21,098 nucleotides of DNA from Cyanobacteria bacterium OH_SFB_17 (GTDB lineage: Bacteria > Cyanobacteriota > Vampirovibrionia > Gastranaerophilales > Gastranaerophilaceae), in the NCBI GenBank assembly GCA_023395735.1, contig JAEWYI010000092.1, positions 1-21,098 on the forward strand, read 5' to 3'. This document shows, piece by piece, positions 6,479-14,115 of this stretch. A program made the translations under genes and the position numbers. Numbering within the stretch: position 1 is the stretch's first letter; each line of letters begins with the position of its first letter. Below the pieces are notes generated by a model that was given only the letters and a program-made list of their open reading frames with translations, was not told the DNA's origin and ran no database searches.

Positions 6479-6503
6479 ATATACAGAGAGGGATAGGATT
6501 TAG

Positions 6504-6764
6504 ATGAGACTAATTCAAAAATTAAAGCAGTTTGAAAGACAATATTTGTTTCTAAGATGGGCTACTGCAGAAGAATACGGTAGACTCAAATATGTTGGTA
6601 GTGACTTCATCGAATTTGAAATCATTAACATCGAAACTATGGAATATGTTGAAACCGTTCTTATTAACAGCCAACTGGTTCTGGAAGTTATTATCGGCGG
6701 GCCGGATATTTCAAGAATAGTCGCCGAAGTTTCTTCAAGACTCCCGTCAGCAAGAAATGAATAA
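6504..6764 (+). CDS. Conserved-looking 86-aa protein, possibly small beta-barrel
   Basis: Starts at ATG 6504 behind a purine-rich ribosome site (AGAGAGGGATAGGA) and its own promoter. The N-terminal 20 residues are a basic/aromatic helix (RLIQKLKQFERQYLFLRWA). The middle, YGRLKYVGSDFIEFEIINIE, then EYVETVLINSQLVLEVIIGG, alternates like the strands of an Sm-like or other small barrel (G-x-L-x-x-V-G-x-D-x-I-x-F). The end is SRIVAEVSSRLPSARNE. No catalytic motif is visible. A barrel fold is a guess from strand pattern. The following 28-bp hairpin closes the unit against the convergent gene. Confidence 0.8.
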   Translation: MRLIQKLKQFERQYLFLRWATAEEYGRLKYVGSDFIEFEIINIETMEYVETVLINSQLVLEVIIGGPDISRIVAEVSSRLPSARNE

Positions 6765-6783
6765 AGTTTTATGGTAAAAAAAA

Positions 6784-6842
6784 TTTAATAAAATCAAAGG
6801 CGGATTTTTGCAAAGCAAAAATCCGCCTTTGATTTTATTAAA
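6784..6842. terminator. 28-bp perfect bidirectional terminator hairpin
   Basis: Left arm 6784-6811, loop AAA, right arm 6815-6842, with perfect complementarity throughout. The core is CAAAGGCGGATTTTTGC flanked by AT-rich ends supplying A and T tracts. It lies between convergent genes ending at 6764 (plus) and 6846 (minus) and serves both. Confidence 0.9.
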
Positions 6843-6845
6843 AAA

Positions 6846-7484
6846 TTATATATTAAAACTTTTTCTTGAACCCATTTCGTGATAAATTCCACCGCCACAA
6901 ATTGTTTCGACAACTTTGAGAACAAATTCTCTAGGTGCATCCATTTGATTAAGGAAAAATTCTTTGTTGGCCAAATGTCTTATTGTAATGATGCAGCTTT
7001 GTACTTTTTCTGGAGGGATAAAAATTGATGCAACTTCGTTGTCCAATAAAACTGACATTGGATCTTCGTGTTGTGTTTTCATCAAATCGTGATAATTTCC
7101 TCTAATCGCCATAATTCTGCAAGAAAAAAGCGGCGCGTCATTCTCCCTAAAGAGCGCTTGAGGTTTATAATTACAGTTTGTAGTAAAGCTGAATTTGTGC
7201 CAGAGAATGTTTACAACAGCGACAGATTTTTGAGAATCTACTTCTAGATAAATATTTTGAGTTGTTATTCCTCTTGAGGCAAATGATTGTTTGAGAGCTT
7301 CAACTACGGCTTGCAGGTCTTCAATCATTCTTAAAAACGCTTCATTAGTGTTCATGTTTGCGTGTTGATAATCCAAAAACTGCTTATACATATGCGTCGA
7401 CACAAGATTAACCCGTTCTTGAATAACGGATGATTTGCGGAACGTGGTTTCCAGATTATTAAAATTTTCGTAGTTATCTGCCAA
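6846..7484 (-). CDS. Hypothetical protein, 212 aa
   Basis: A 212-aa soluble protein beginning at TTG 7484 (MADNYENFNNLETTF). No ATG occurs before residue 32 and no strong Shine-Dalgarno is seen, so the start is uncertain. The N-terminal 70 residues look helical (FLRMIEDLQAVVEALKQSFA). The middle has beta segments (NIYLEVDSQKSVAVVNILWHKFSFTTNCNY, by position about 78-107). The C-terminal part includes SVLLDNEVASIFIPPEKVQSCIITIRHLANKEFF at about 143-176. It looks like a compact alpha/beta domain but carries no motif I recognise. It stands alone between a bidirectional terminator and 283 bases of AT-rich DNA before tRNA-Arg, in which I see no further gene. Confidence 0.8.
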   Translation of the reverse strand: MADNYENFNNLETTFRKSSVIQERVNLVSTHMYKQFLDYQHANMNTNEAFLRMIEDLQAVVEALKQSFASRGITTQNIYLEVDSQKSVAVVNILWHKFSFTTNCNYKPQALFRENDAPLFSCRIMAIRGNYHDLMKTQHEDPMSVLLDNEVASIFIPPEKVQSCIITIRHLANKEFFLNQMDAPREFVLKVVETICGGGIYHEMGSRKSFNI

Positions 7485-7767
7485 TTTTTAGACTCACTAT
7501 TATTTATAAATCAAGCAATACTATTTCATACGTGATTTTAAAAATAAATACCTGCTGATATATATTTTATGTACAAACATAACTATATGTAAACATTATA
7601 CATTTTTTTTTTACAAAGTGGAAGGTTCTAAATAAAAAAGTAATAAAAATTTATTAATATTGGTTATTTAAAAGACATGTATAAGATGTGATTAAAAATA
7701 ACATTTAATAATTTGTGTTAAAATGAGTTAAAAGTCATACGCAGTATGCTTTTATTTGCAGCAATTT

Positions 7768-7841
7768 GTGCCTGTAGCTCAGCTGGATAGAGCATTGGTC
7801 TCCGAAGCCAAAGGTCGTGCGTTCAAATCGCATCAGGCACA
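7768..7841 (+). tRNA. tRNA-Arg(CCG), CCA not encoded
   Basis: 74 nt: acceptor GTGCCTG/CAGGCAC, D-arm AGCTCAGCTGGATAGAGC, anticodon stem TTGGT/GCCAA (one G-U) around loop CTCCGAA giving anticodon CCG, T-arm GTGCG/CGCAT around TTCAAAT, discriminator A. The bases after the discriminator are GAT, so CCA must be added after transcription, unlike the tRNA-Leu here. It reads CGG. Confidence 0.93.
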
Positions 7842-7864
7842 GATTATTTTTAAAAATGTTAAAA

Positions 7865-8566
7865 TTATCTTAAAATTCTTGATACGTAGTAATTTGTATC
7901 TTTTTTGAGTTTAGTTTTTAGATAATCAAATTTTTCGTTAAAAATTTTCTTTAATATTTTTGCGGTTTTTTCTCGGATTGTATAATCATCAAAATCAGAT
8001 GTTTTTGTTAATATGTCAAGAATCTCGTTTTCATCAATTTTTTCGACACAATAATAAAGTGCCTCCAACGACCAATATAGCTGGAAATTCCGTTTACTTA
8101 TTACATATTTCTTTTCTTCGTCGGTGAGATTAGAGATTTTAACAAAAATTTCTGAGATTTTTTGCGGAAGTTTTTGCGCCAAATACGATGAAAAAATATC
8201 ATCTAAAGTTAGCTCTACAATTAGTCTGCATACGTTTCCGTTGATATCCATTATTCCATCAAAAAGTGTTGAATAAATTATTTCATCATCAAAAAATGGT
8301 CTGAATTTTTTATCTAAAAATAATTCATTAATCTTAAACGCAACAGCTTCACGGATTTTGCCATCCTGTCCTGTGAGATTATTAACCAAAATTTTTGCAT
8401 CTTTCGATGAATTAATTTCCTTCAACAACAATGCTGCAATCTGCTTTTCTGCAATATCACCGAATGAAAGCATATCAAGGAGTTCGCTATTGGTATAGTT
8501 TTTCGTGGATAAATTCAGCGCTTTATTAAAATTTTCTTCTAAACTCATATCAAAAGTAGTATTCAA
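7865..8566 (-). CDS. HEAT-repeat-like helical protein
   Basis: A 233-aa all-helical soluble protein. Paired-helix units with HEAT-type spacing are visible, for example IAEKQIAALLLKEINSS, then GQDGKIREAVAFKINELF, DINGNVCRLIVELTL and FDDYTIREKTAKILKKIF; the recurring D-x-x-x-R-E/x-A-x-x-L/I pattern is typical. These are usually protein-protein scaffolds, and no enzyme motif is present. TTG 8566 is preferred as start because AAGGA lies about 8 nt upstream; ATG 8548 (MSLEEN) is the alternative. The gene runs convergently toward tRNA-Arg with no clear terminator. Its upstream region contains GATATA-AA-TATATC (8588-8601), a possible but weak operator in AT-rich DNA. Confidence 0.75.
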   Translation of the reverse strand: MNTTFDMSLEENFNKALNLSTKNYTNSELLDMLSFGDIAEKQIAALLLKEINSSKDAKILVNNLTGQDGKIREAVAFKINELFLDKKFRPFFDDEIIYSTLFDGIMDINGNVCRLIVELTLDDIFSSYLAQKLPQKISEIFVKISNLTDEEKKYVISKRNFQLYWSLEALYYCVEKIDENEILDILTKTSDFDDYTIREKTAKILKKIFNEKFDYLKTKLKKDTNYYVSRILR

Positions 8567-8667
8567 ATTTTCATCCTTATTGTCCCTGATATAAATATAT
8601 CATAAATAGGGATGAATTTTTCTTCAAAAATAGGTTTAATGTATGATAATAACCTTGCAGTTTAGGT

Positions 8668-8673
8668 TATAAT
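8668..8673 (+). promoter_or_regulatory. -10 box of the 57-aa gene
   Basis: Consensus TATAAT at 8668-8673, 7 nt before the AAAGGAG ribosome site region. No good -35 hexamer is found at 16-18 nt (8645-8650 is GATAAT), so the promoter may need an activator or another element. Confidence 0.45.
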
Positions 8674-8691
8674 CAGGTAAAGGAGATATAG

Positions 8692-8865
8692 ATGGATAAG
8701 TTTTTCGATTTTATACAAGATATATTTATGATGAAAAAAGATGACGGAATGAAAGTCGGCCTGTCTCAATTTAAACAGGAAGAATTACCTGCGCCAAGAG
8801 TAAAAGAAGTTTCTATCAGAAACAAAGATGTAAAATTGTCTGACTTGATGCGTCGCGCTAGCTAA
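8692..8865 (+). CDS. Small protein, 57 aa, with strong ribosome site
   Basis: ATG 8692 is preceded by AAAGGAG at optimal spacing, and 57 codons run to TAA 8863-8865. The product starts with an amphipathic helix (MDKFFDFIQDIFMMKKDDG), continues GMKVGLSQFKQEELPAPRVK and ends VSIRNKDVKLSDLMRRAS. The acidic/hydrophobic first helix and basic tail suggest a binding or adaptor peptide; no family is recognised. It is divergent from the HEAT-like gene and convergent with trpS, whose stop lies 15 bases away with no terminator between. Confidence 0.8.
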   Translation: MDKFFDFIQDIFMMKKDDGMKVGLSQFKQEELPAPRVKEVSIRNKDVKLSDLMRRAS

Positions 8866-8880
8866 GAGTAAATAATTGGA

Positions 8881-9900
8881 TTAATACATTTTTACTAATT
8901 TTCTTACTGATTGAAGAACATTTTGTGCTTCTTTTCGTGCTTTAGCCGAGCCGTCTTCAATAATTTTTTCAACTTCTTCGATGTGAGATTCATAATATCT
9001 GCGTTTTTCGCGAATTGGCGCAAATTTTTCGTTTATAATTTTTGCCAGCTGTCTTTTGCAATCAGCGCAGCCTCTTGCACCTGTTTCACATTCACATTTT
9101 ACTGTATTGATAATTTCTTCGTTTCCAAAAATTTGCCAATATTTAAATGCAACTTCGCATTTGTCAGTATGTCCCAAGTCGTCTCTGCGGATTCTTGAAG
9201 GATCTGTAATTGCTTTCATTACTTTTTTAGTTGTTGTTTCTTCGTCATCAGAGATTTTAATATCATTATTGAACGATTTGCCCATTTTATTCCCGTCCAA
9301 TCCACATAAAAGAGGTACTTGGGTAAGTTTTGGAGCCGGTTCATTAAAGAAATCTGTTTTGTATATATTGTTGAATCTTCTTGCAATATCTCTTGTTATT
9401 TCAAGGTGGGCAAGCTGATCGTGCCCAACGGGCACGACAGAAGCGTTAAACGTCATAATATCAGCACTCATCAAAACAGGATAACCCATTAACCCATAGC
9501 TGATTTGTGAATTTGCGCCTTCTTTAGTTCTCAAAATTTTTGCCATATCCTTTAGAGTTGGATCACGTTCTACCCAATTTTGCGGAGTCACCATGCTTAG
9601 GTAAATATTGAGTTCTGCAATTTCAGGGATAAGTGATTGCACATAAATCGTAGATTTTTCAGGATCTATTCCACAAGAAAGCCAGTCAATTACAACGTCT
9701 ATGACATCTTGTCTTAGGTTGTCCGTGTTATCATATTTTGTCGTAAGTGCGTGCCAATCAGCAACGAAGAAAAAACAATTGTATTCATCTTGAAGCTTGA
9801 CCCAGTTTTGAATAACGCCAAGGTAGTGCCCAAAATGGAGCTTCCCTGTTGATCTCATACCTGATACAATTTTTTCTTTTGCTAAAATGTTATTACTCAC
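8881..9900 (-). CDS. trpS: Tryptophanyl-tRNA synthetase with [4Fe-4S]-type cysteine motif
   Basis: Charges tRNA-Trp with tryptophan in the cytoplasm. 339 aa, a normal bacterial length. Class I signatures: HFGH at 22-25 (HIGH) and KMGKS at 205-209 (KMSKS). The Rossmann core shows SGMRSTGKLHFGHYLG, VADWHALTT and PVGHDQLAHLEITRDIARRF. The region after KMGKS carries C248, C271, C278 and C281, exactly C-x22-C-x6-C-x2-C, the pattern known for the [4Fe-4S] cluster of Thermotoga maritima TrpRS near the anticodon-binding region. GTG 9900 is the start, with AAGGAG 6 nt upstream. It lies 38 bases after the kinase-like gene on the same strand and is probably co-transcribed. Confidence 0.96.
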   Translation of the reverse strand: MSNNILAKEKIVSGMRSTGKLHFGHYLGVIQNWVKLQDEYNCFFFVADWHALTTKYDNTDNLRQDVIDVVIDWLSCGIDPEKSTIYVQSLIPEIAELNIYLSMVTPQNWVERDPTLKDMAKILRTKEGANSQISYGLMGYPVLMSADIMTFNASVVPVGHDQLAHLEITRDIARRFNNIYKTDFFNEPAPKLTQVPLLCGLDGNKMGKSFNNDIKISDDEETTTKKVMKAITDPSRIRRDDLGHTDKCEVAFKYWQIFGNEEIINTVKCECETGARGCADCKRQLAKIINEKFAPIREKRRYYESHIEEVEKIIEDGSAKARKEAQNVLQSVRKLVKMY

Positions 9901-9938
9901 GATTATCTCCTTACTCTCTATTTAATTTTAGCATAAAT

Positions 9939-10994
9939 TTATTCAAGTTTATCAAAATATTTATAAATTTCAGCAGTGCGCTGCTCCGGTGTTTGAGATT
10001 TTGCCGCAATTTTTTCTATATCAGAGATAAAAGAGGAATATTTTTTATCAATATTGCAAAGATGCAAAGAGTAATTTGTTTCAAATGCTGATTGTACGTC
10101 TAATTTGAGATTTGAATTGAGAGCGGCAGCGATGGCTTTTTTCATAATTTCTTTTCTAGGTCTAGCTAGTTTTAAATCAAATTGGTACAAACTATGTGGA
10201 TCTTCTCTTAGCAAAAGTGAACTAAGTAAAGAATTTATGTTGTTTGATACGTGTTCTTCGTTTATATTTATTTCATCAACAACTCTTATTTCTTTATCAG
10301 AAATAAGAAAATTGCTTGGGTTTCTGTAATCAAAGGTGAATTTTTCATTTGGTGTTTGCATTTTGTTTAGCTGATTCATCATTGTTGTTACATCATCAAA
10401 TGCTTTTTGTGGAAGTTTGCTGCATAATTCAATAGCTGCACTCGTCTTTTTATCTTTAAAAATAGGGCTGGTGTTTTTTCCAAGAGGGAAAAATGTTCCG
10501 TCTGGATTTGCATTTTTTAAAATACTTGAATCATCATTCATAAAGATTGCTATTCTTTCTCCATACCAATTTTTCAGCTCAGAAAATTTGGTATCAGGGA
10601 GAGCAATTACGCCTGATTCTGTCGTTTTTGGTTCATATTTAAATTTGAGTGCAAATTTGTCATTGATTTCAAAAACACTTCCTCTGCAACCCGAGCCAAG
10701 ATTTTTTGATATTGAATTTTTAATTTGTGCATATATTGGCGTTATGATGTTTTTATAGATTTCAGGCGAAATTTCTTTGTCAACAAGCTTCTGGGTTAGA
10801 TTACTAAATCTTTCTATTGCTTCATTTTGAACACCACGAAATGATGGGTGAAAATATGCTGGCGAAAAGTTTTTGTAGCTTAATTTTTCTGCCTGATTTA
10901 TTTCATTTTTTTGCAGTAGAGGTTTTTCTTGTTGAATTTTTGCACGAAATAAAACACTGTTGTTATTTAAGTTTGGAATTTGGGATATCTGCAT
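9939..10994 (-). CDS. Protein-kinase-like fold protein with N-terminal F-x-G/A tags
   Basis: A 351-aa soluble protein from ATG 10994. Residues 99-107 (LGSGCRGSV) match a protein-kinase glycine-rich loop; FALKF follows with K117 in the place of the ATP-binding lysine. FDYRNPSNFLI at 221-231 resembles the catalytic loop (compare HRDLKPENIL), with N228 at the metal-binding Asn, and VVDEI at 238-242 falls where DFG is expected (D240, 12 residues later). The catalytic Asp is odd: D222 is six rather than five residues before N228, so it may be shifted, atypical or inactive. The N-terminal 55 residues look like a linker and contain VLFRA (14-18) and PSFRG (50-54), tags like those in other window proteins. 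The gene precedes trpS by 38 bases. Similar bare kinase folds occur among secreted effectors, but no secretion signal is proven. Confidence 0.7.
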   Translation of the reverse strand: MQISQIPNLNNNSVLFRAKIQQEKPLLQKNEINQAEKLSYKNFSPAYFHPSFRGVQNEAIERFSNLTQKLVDKEISPEIYKNIITPIYAQIKNSISKNLGSGCRGSVFEINDKFALKFKYEPKTTESGVIALPDTKFSELKNWYGERIAIFMNDDSSILKNANPDGTFFPLGKNTSPIFKDKKTSAAIELCSKLPQKAFDDVTTMMNQLNKMQTPNEKFTFDYRNPSNFLISDKEIRVVDEININEEHVSNNINSLLSSLLLREDPHSLYQFDLKLARPRKEIMKKAIAAALNSNLKLDVQSAFETNYSLHLCNIDKKYSSFISDIEKIAAKSQTPEQRTAEIYKYFDKLE

Positions 10995-11055
10995 AATTGA
11001 TTAAAAAAGAAAAATATAATTTTTTGCCAAAATTTAGCTAAAAGGTTAAGAAGTC

Positions 11056-11976
11056 TTAAATTTTGTTTAATTTTTCAGATTTTTGCAGATTTAGATTATC
11101 TATGTTTTCTATGAATTTAAAAGCTTTTTTTAGCGCCCAAAATGAATCCCAGTGCGTGCCAATGTCCGACAGGTAAAGTTCAGCATTTTGAGTTTCTTCA
11201 GCCAGTGCAACAGAATTTTTGTAAGGTGCAATTTTGTCGGTTTTGGCATGCATAATCAATATTGGACAATTTACTTTTGAAATTTTGTTTATCCCATCAA
11301 ATTTTTGCAAAAATTCCATTTTTGAAATGTGCTTATCGGCGAATCTTGCAAAGAAATCAAGCCGTAGTCTTTTGTAATAAAAATTAGAAACATCTATTGC
11401 TGCTGTTTTAATTTCTTTTATTGGCGATTGGAGGATAAGACCGGAAACTTTGTTTTTACTTGCAGTTTCTATTGCTATTATAGAACCTAGAGAGTGTCCC
11501 CAGACTATTATTTTGTCCTTGTCAACACCGAGCTGCTTTAATTGGTTTATAGCTGATTGAGCGTCATTGTATACACCCTGCTCGGATGCTTTTCCTGCGC
11601 TTTTATAATGTCCCCTATAAGATAACAAAAAGAGTCCAAACCCGTTTTCTATACAAAATGAGGCTATATCTTGATGGCTCAAAATGGATTCTGCTTGTCC
11701 GTGAAGATGCAAAATTGTAGGCTTATCTTTCGTCGGTTTTATAAACCATGCATACAATTTTATCCCGTCAGAGTTAATAAACCTGATGGGTGTGAATTTT
11801 TTTAAAAGTTCTCTTTGTATCCTCTTTGCTCTCAATTTTGATGGTTGAAAAACCAAATAATTTTCTATGTTTTTTCTAATTGTGTTAAAAAGTTTTCCAT
11901 TTTTTTCAAACAAAGGATAGATTAACAACAGAAACAGTTTTTTTAAAATAAATAAATAAAATAATATTTTTCGCAC
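11056..11976 (-). CDS. Membrane-anchored alpha/beta hydrolase
   Basis: A 306-aa serine hydrolase. Residues 3-23 (KILFYLFILKKLFLLLIYPLF) form a probable N-terminal membrane anchor. The fold's elements follow in order: oxyanion region ILHLHGQAES (88-97), LSYRGHYKSAG, nucleophile elbow GHSLGS with S162, acid D247 (HAKTDKIAP) and H275 (IGTHWDSFW). The arrangement resembles BEM46/YqiA-like esterases and acyl hydrolases of unknown substrate. The start is GTG 11976: no ATG is in frame upstream, and an extended -10 box lies six bases before it, with no Shine-Dalgarno. It is divergent from pyrF. Confidence 0.88.
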   Translation of the reverse strand: MRKILFYLFILKKLFLLLIYPLFEKNGKLFNTIRKNIENYLVFQPSKLRAKRIQRELLKKFTPIRFINSDGIKLYAWFIKPTKDKPTILHLHGQAESILSHQDIASFCIENGFGLFLLSYRGHYKSAGKASEQGVYNDAQSAINQLKQLGVDKDKIIVWGHSLGSIIAIETASKNKVSGLILQSPIKEIKTAAIDVSNFYYKRLRLDFFARFADKHISKMEFLQKFDGINKISKVNCPILIMHAKTDKIAPYKNSVALAEETQNAELYLSDIGTHWDSFWALKKAFKFIENIDNLNLQKSEKLNKI

Positions 11977-11982
11977 GTAAGT

Positions 11983-11991
11983 ATTCTAACA
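11983..11991 (-). promoter_or_regulatory. Extended -10 promoter of the hydrolase gene (leaderless)
   Basis: On the minus strand TGT-TAGAAT followed by ACTTAC and the GTG start. The TGn extension can replace a -35 box, of which none is evident. Six bases between box and start codon predict transcription from the start codon itself. Confidence 0.5.
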
Positions 11992-12062
11992 TATTAATTT
12001 TGTTATGGCTATAGCCCGACTCTACAACTGTAATAAACTTTATAAAAATTAATCTCTTGCTT

Positions 12063-12091
12063 TTGAACTGTTAAGGTGTTACTATCATAAT
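12063..12091 (+). promoter_or_regulatory. Promoter of pyrF-ald
   Basis: TTGAAC (12063-12068), 17-nt spacer, CATAAT (12086-12091), giving a leader of about 25 nt before ATG 12122. The only promoter I see for pyrF and ald. Confidence 0.65.
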
Positions 12092-12121
12092 AAATTGTAT
12101 TTGATTGGGGATTGAAATAAT

Positions 12122-12877
12122 ATGAAAGTAACAAAACCGCAAACCGCGAAAGACCGCATAATTTTGGCTTTGGACGTTGATGATATCAATGAAGCAGAAA
12201 AATTAGTTGTAGAATTAAAAGATTATGTAGGTTATTTTAAGGTTGGATTACCACTTTTTACCAGTTTCGGTTTTAGTGCTATAAAAATGATTAGAGATAA
12301 CGGCGGAAAGGTTTATTGTGACTTGAAGTTTCATGATATTCCAAACACGGTTTCTCACGCCTGTTCAAATTTAATAAAACATAATATCAACTTTTTTAAT
12401 ATACACTTGCAAGGTGGGTCAAAGATGGTGGCACAAGCTGTAAAAACATCAAAAGATGTTGCTAAATCACTTGAAATTGACCCTCCTACTATATTAGGAG
12501 TAAGTTTGCTCTCCAGCTTTGGTCAAAGAACCTTAACTAAAGAGCTTTGTGTTGAAAAAAATATTGAAGATTATATAATCCAGCTTGCGCATTTAGCAAA
12601 AGATAACGGCTTAAACGGAATTGTGGCGGGAGCCTCGGAAAGCAAACGAATTAGAAAAGAATGTGGAGATGACTTTATAATTCTTTGTCCTGCAACTCGT
12701 CCTACGTGGGCTGCCGTTAATGATCAAGTAAGAGTTGACACCCCAACAGAAGCCATAAAAGCAGGTGTGGATTATCTTGTAATTGGCAGACCAATAACGG
12801 ATGCTGAAGATAAAATTTCAGCGATTAATTTAATTATTGATGAAATTAATTCGGCAACATCAGGCGAAGATCTGTAA
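12122..12877 (+). CDS. pyrF: Orotidine 5'-phosphate decarboxylase
   Basis: Decarboxylates OMP to UMP, the last step of de novo pyrimidine synthesis. 251 aa TIM barrel. The catalytic Asp-x-Lys-x-x-Asp array is intact in YCDLKFHDIPNTV (D67, K69, D72). Strand 1 has LALDVDD, strand 2 YFKVGLPLF, and the phosphate-binding end shows CPATRPTWAAVNDQVRVDTP and YLVIGRPITDAEDK. It precedes ald by about 45 bases on the same strand and shares the promoter at 12063-12091; no terminator lies between. The ribosome site is a modest GGGGATT about 10 nt before ATG. Confidence 0.96.
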   Translation: MKVTKPQTAKDRIILALDVDDINEAEKLVVELKDYVGYFKVGLPLFTSFGFSAIKMIRDNGGKVYCDLKFHDIPNTVSHACSNLIKHNINFFNIHLQGGSKMVAQAVKTSKDVAKSLEIDPPTILGVSLLSSFGQRTLTKELCVEKNIEDYIIQLAHLAKDNGLNGIVAGASESKRIRKECGDDFIILCPATRPTWAAVNDQVRVDTPTEAIKAGVDYLVIGRPITDAEDKISAINLIIDEINSATSGEDL

Positions 12878-12922
12878 ATTTTTATTGTTGGTTATTTATA
12901 ATTTTATATAAGGAGATGCATG

Positions 12923-14044
12923 ATGATTATTGGTGTACCAAAAGAGATTAAGAATTGGGAAAATAGGGTTTCACTTACTCCTTCAGGCGCAAAAACTCTT
13001 ATTGATAATGGGCATAAGGTTTTTGTACAAACTTCAGCGGGCTTAGGCAGCGGTTTTGTTGATGAAGAATATATCCAAGCCAGAGCATCAATTTTACCTA
13101 CGATTGAAGAAGTTTATAAAATAGCAGATATGATAATAAAGGTTAAAGAGCCACAAGAGAGTGAATATGCACTTTTAAAAGAGGGGCAACTTTTGTTCAC
13201 TTATTTGCACCTTGCAGTTGAAGAAAAATTGACTAAAGCGCTTTTAAAACATAAAGTAAACGGGGTTGCTTATGAAACTATCCAAAAGGCATCAGGAGAA
13301 CTGCCTTTGTTGACTCCTATGAGCGAAATCGCAGGAAGAATGGCTGTGCAAATCGGGGCCTCATTCTTAGAAAAACCACACGGCGGAAGAGGTGTTCTTT
13401 TAGGCGGAGTCCCTGGGGTTATGCCTGCGGATGTTGTAATAATCGGTGGCGGCGTTGTTGGCTTAAACGCGGCAAAAATCGCTTTCGGAATGGGGGCAAA
13501 CGTTACCGTCCTTGATTTAAATTTGAACAGATTAAGATATTTTGATGATATATTCCATGGTAAAGTTAAAACGTTGATGTCAACACGGTCAAATATTGAA
13601 CTTTGTGCATCATACGCTGATTTATTAATCGGAGCTGTTTTGATTCCTGGGGCTAAAGCTCCTCATTTAGTTACTGAAGAAACTGTTAAAACAATGAAAA
13701 CAGGCTCTGTTATTGTTGACGTTGCAATTGATCAAGGTGGAATTATTGAGACAATTGATCATGTTACAACTCATGAAAACCCTGTATTTGAAAAGCATGG
13801 CGTAATGCATTATTCGGTAGCAAATATTCCCGGTGCAGTTGCAAGAACTTCTACAATAGCGCTTACAAATGCTACTTTACCTTATGCGCTAAACCTTGCA
13901 AACCAAGGATTTATTAAAGCGGTTAAGGGCTGTGAAGAGCTTGCTAAAGGCGTTAATACTTGCCAAGGTCATCTGGTATCAAGACCTGTCGCCGAATCAC
14001 TAAACCTAGAATATACAGAACTTTCTATGCTTATCGGGTTTTAA
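12923..14044 (+). CDS. ald: Alanine dehydrogenase
   Basis: Converts L-alanine to pyruvate and ammonia with NAD+, or the reverse, linking amino acid and carbon metabolism. 373 aa, family length. Starting at the second ATG (12923, MIIGVPKEIK) gives best spacing from AAGGAG (7 nt) and places the residues at their canonical numbers: K75 (IKVKEP), H96 (YLHLA) and D270 (VDVAIDQGG). ATG 12920 would add one Met. The Rossmann NAD site is IIGGGVVGLNAAKIAFGMGA, ending in VLDLN. The C-terminal substrate region has YSVANIPGAVARTSTIAL. Second gene of the pyrF transcript; no hairpin terminator follows before the next promoter at 14056. Confidence 0.96.
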   Translation: MIIGVPKEIKNWENRVSLTPSGAKTLIDNGHKVFVQTSAGLGSGFVDEEYIQARASILPTIEEVYKIADMIIKVKEPQESEYALLKEGQLLFTYLHLAVEEKLTKALLKHKVNGVAYETIQKASGELPLLTPMSEIAGRMAVQIGASFLEKPHGGRGVLLGGVPGVMPADVVIIGGGVVGLNAAKIAFGMGANVTVLDLNLNRLRYFDDIFHGKVKTLMSTRSNIELCASYADLLIGAVLIPGAKAPHLVTEETVKTMKTGSVIVDVAIDQGGIIETIDHVTTHENPVFEKHGVMHYSVANIPGAVARTSTIALTNATLPYALNLANQGFIKAVKGCEELAKGVNTCQGHLVSRPVAESLNLEYTELSMLIGF

Positions 14045-14055
14045 TTATTAATTTA

Positions 14056-14084
14056 TTGACAGAATTAACTCCATGTTTTATACT
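14056..14084 (+). promoter_or_regulatory. Strong promoter of the DUF4013-like gene, inside an inverted repeat
   Basis: Consensus TTGACA (14056-14061), 17-nt spacer, TATACT (14079-14084). AACTCCAT (14067-14074, in the spacer) and ATGGAGTT (14102-14109, over the ribosome site) are perfect reverse complements flanking the expected start near 14091, so a repressor could bind across it. Confidence 0.75.
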
Positions 14085-14115
14085 CTATTTGTGGTTATAA
14101 TATGGAGTTTTTTAT

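Noticed and set aside
8588..8601. GATATA-AA-TATATC as an operator upstream of the HEAT-like gene
   Set aside because: A pure-AT alternation of this length is expected by chance in such AT-rich DNA; mentioned only within the gene entry.
9056..9418. 120-codon plus-strand ORF opposite trpS
   Set aside because: Entirely antisense to a certain gene, with no ribosome site or promoter; the open frame is a by-product of trpS codon use. The same holds for the plus-strand frames at 8911, 10105, 10417, 15057 and 15756, and for the minus-strand frames inside rpsB and tsf.
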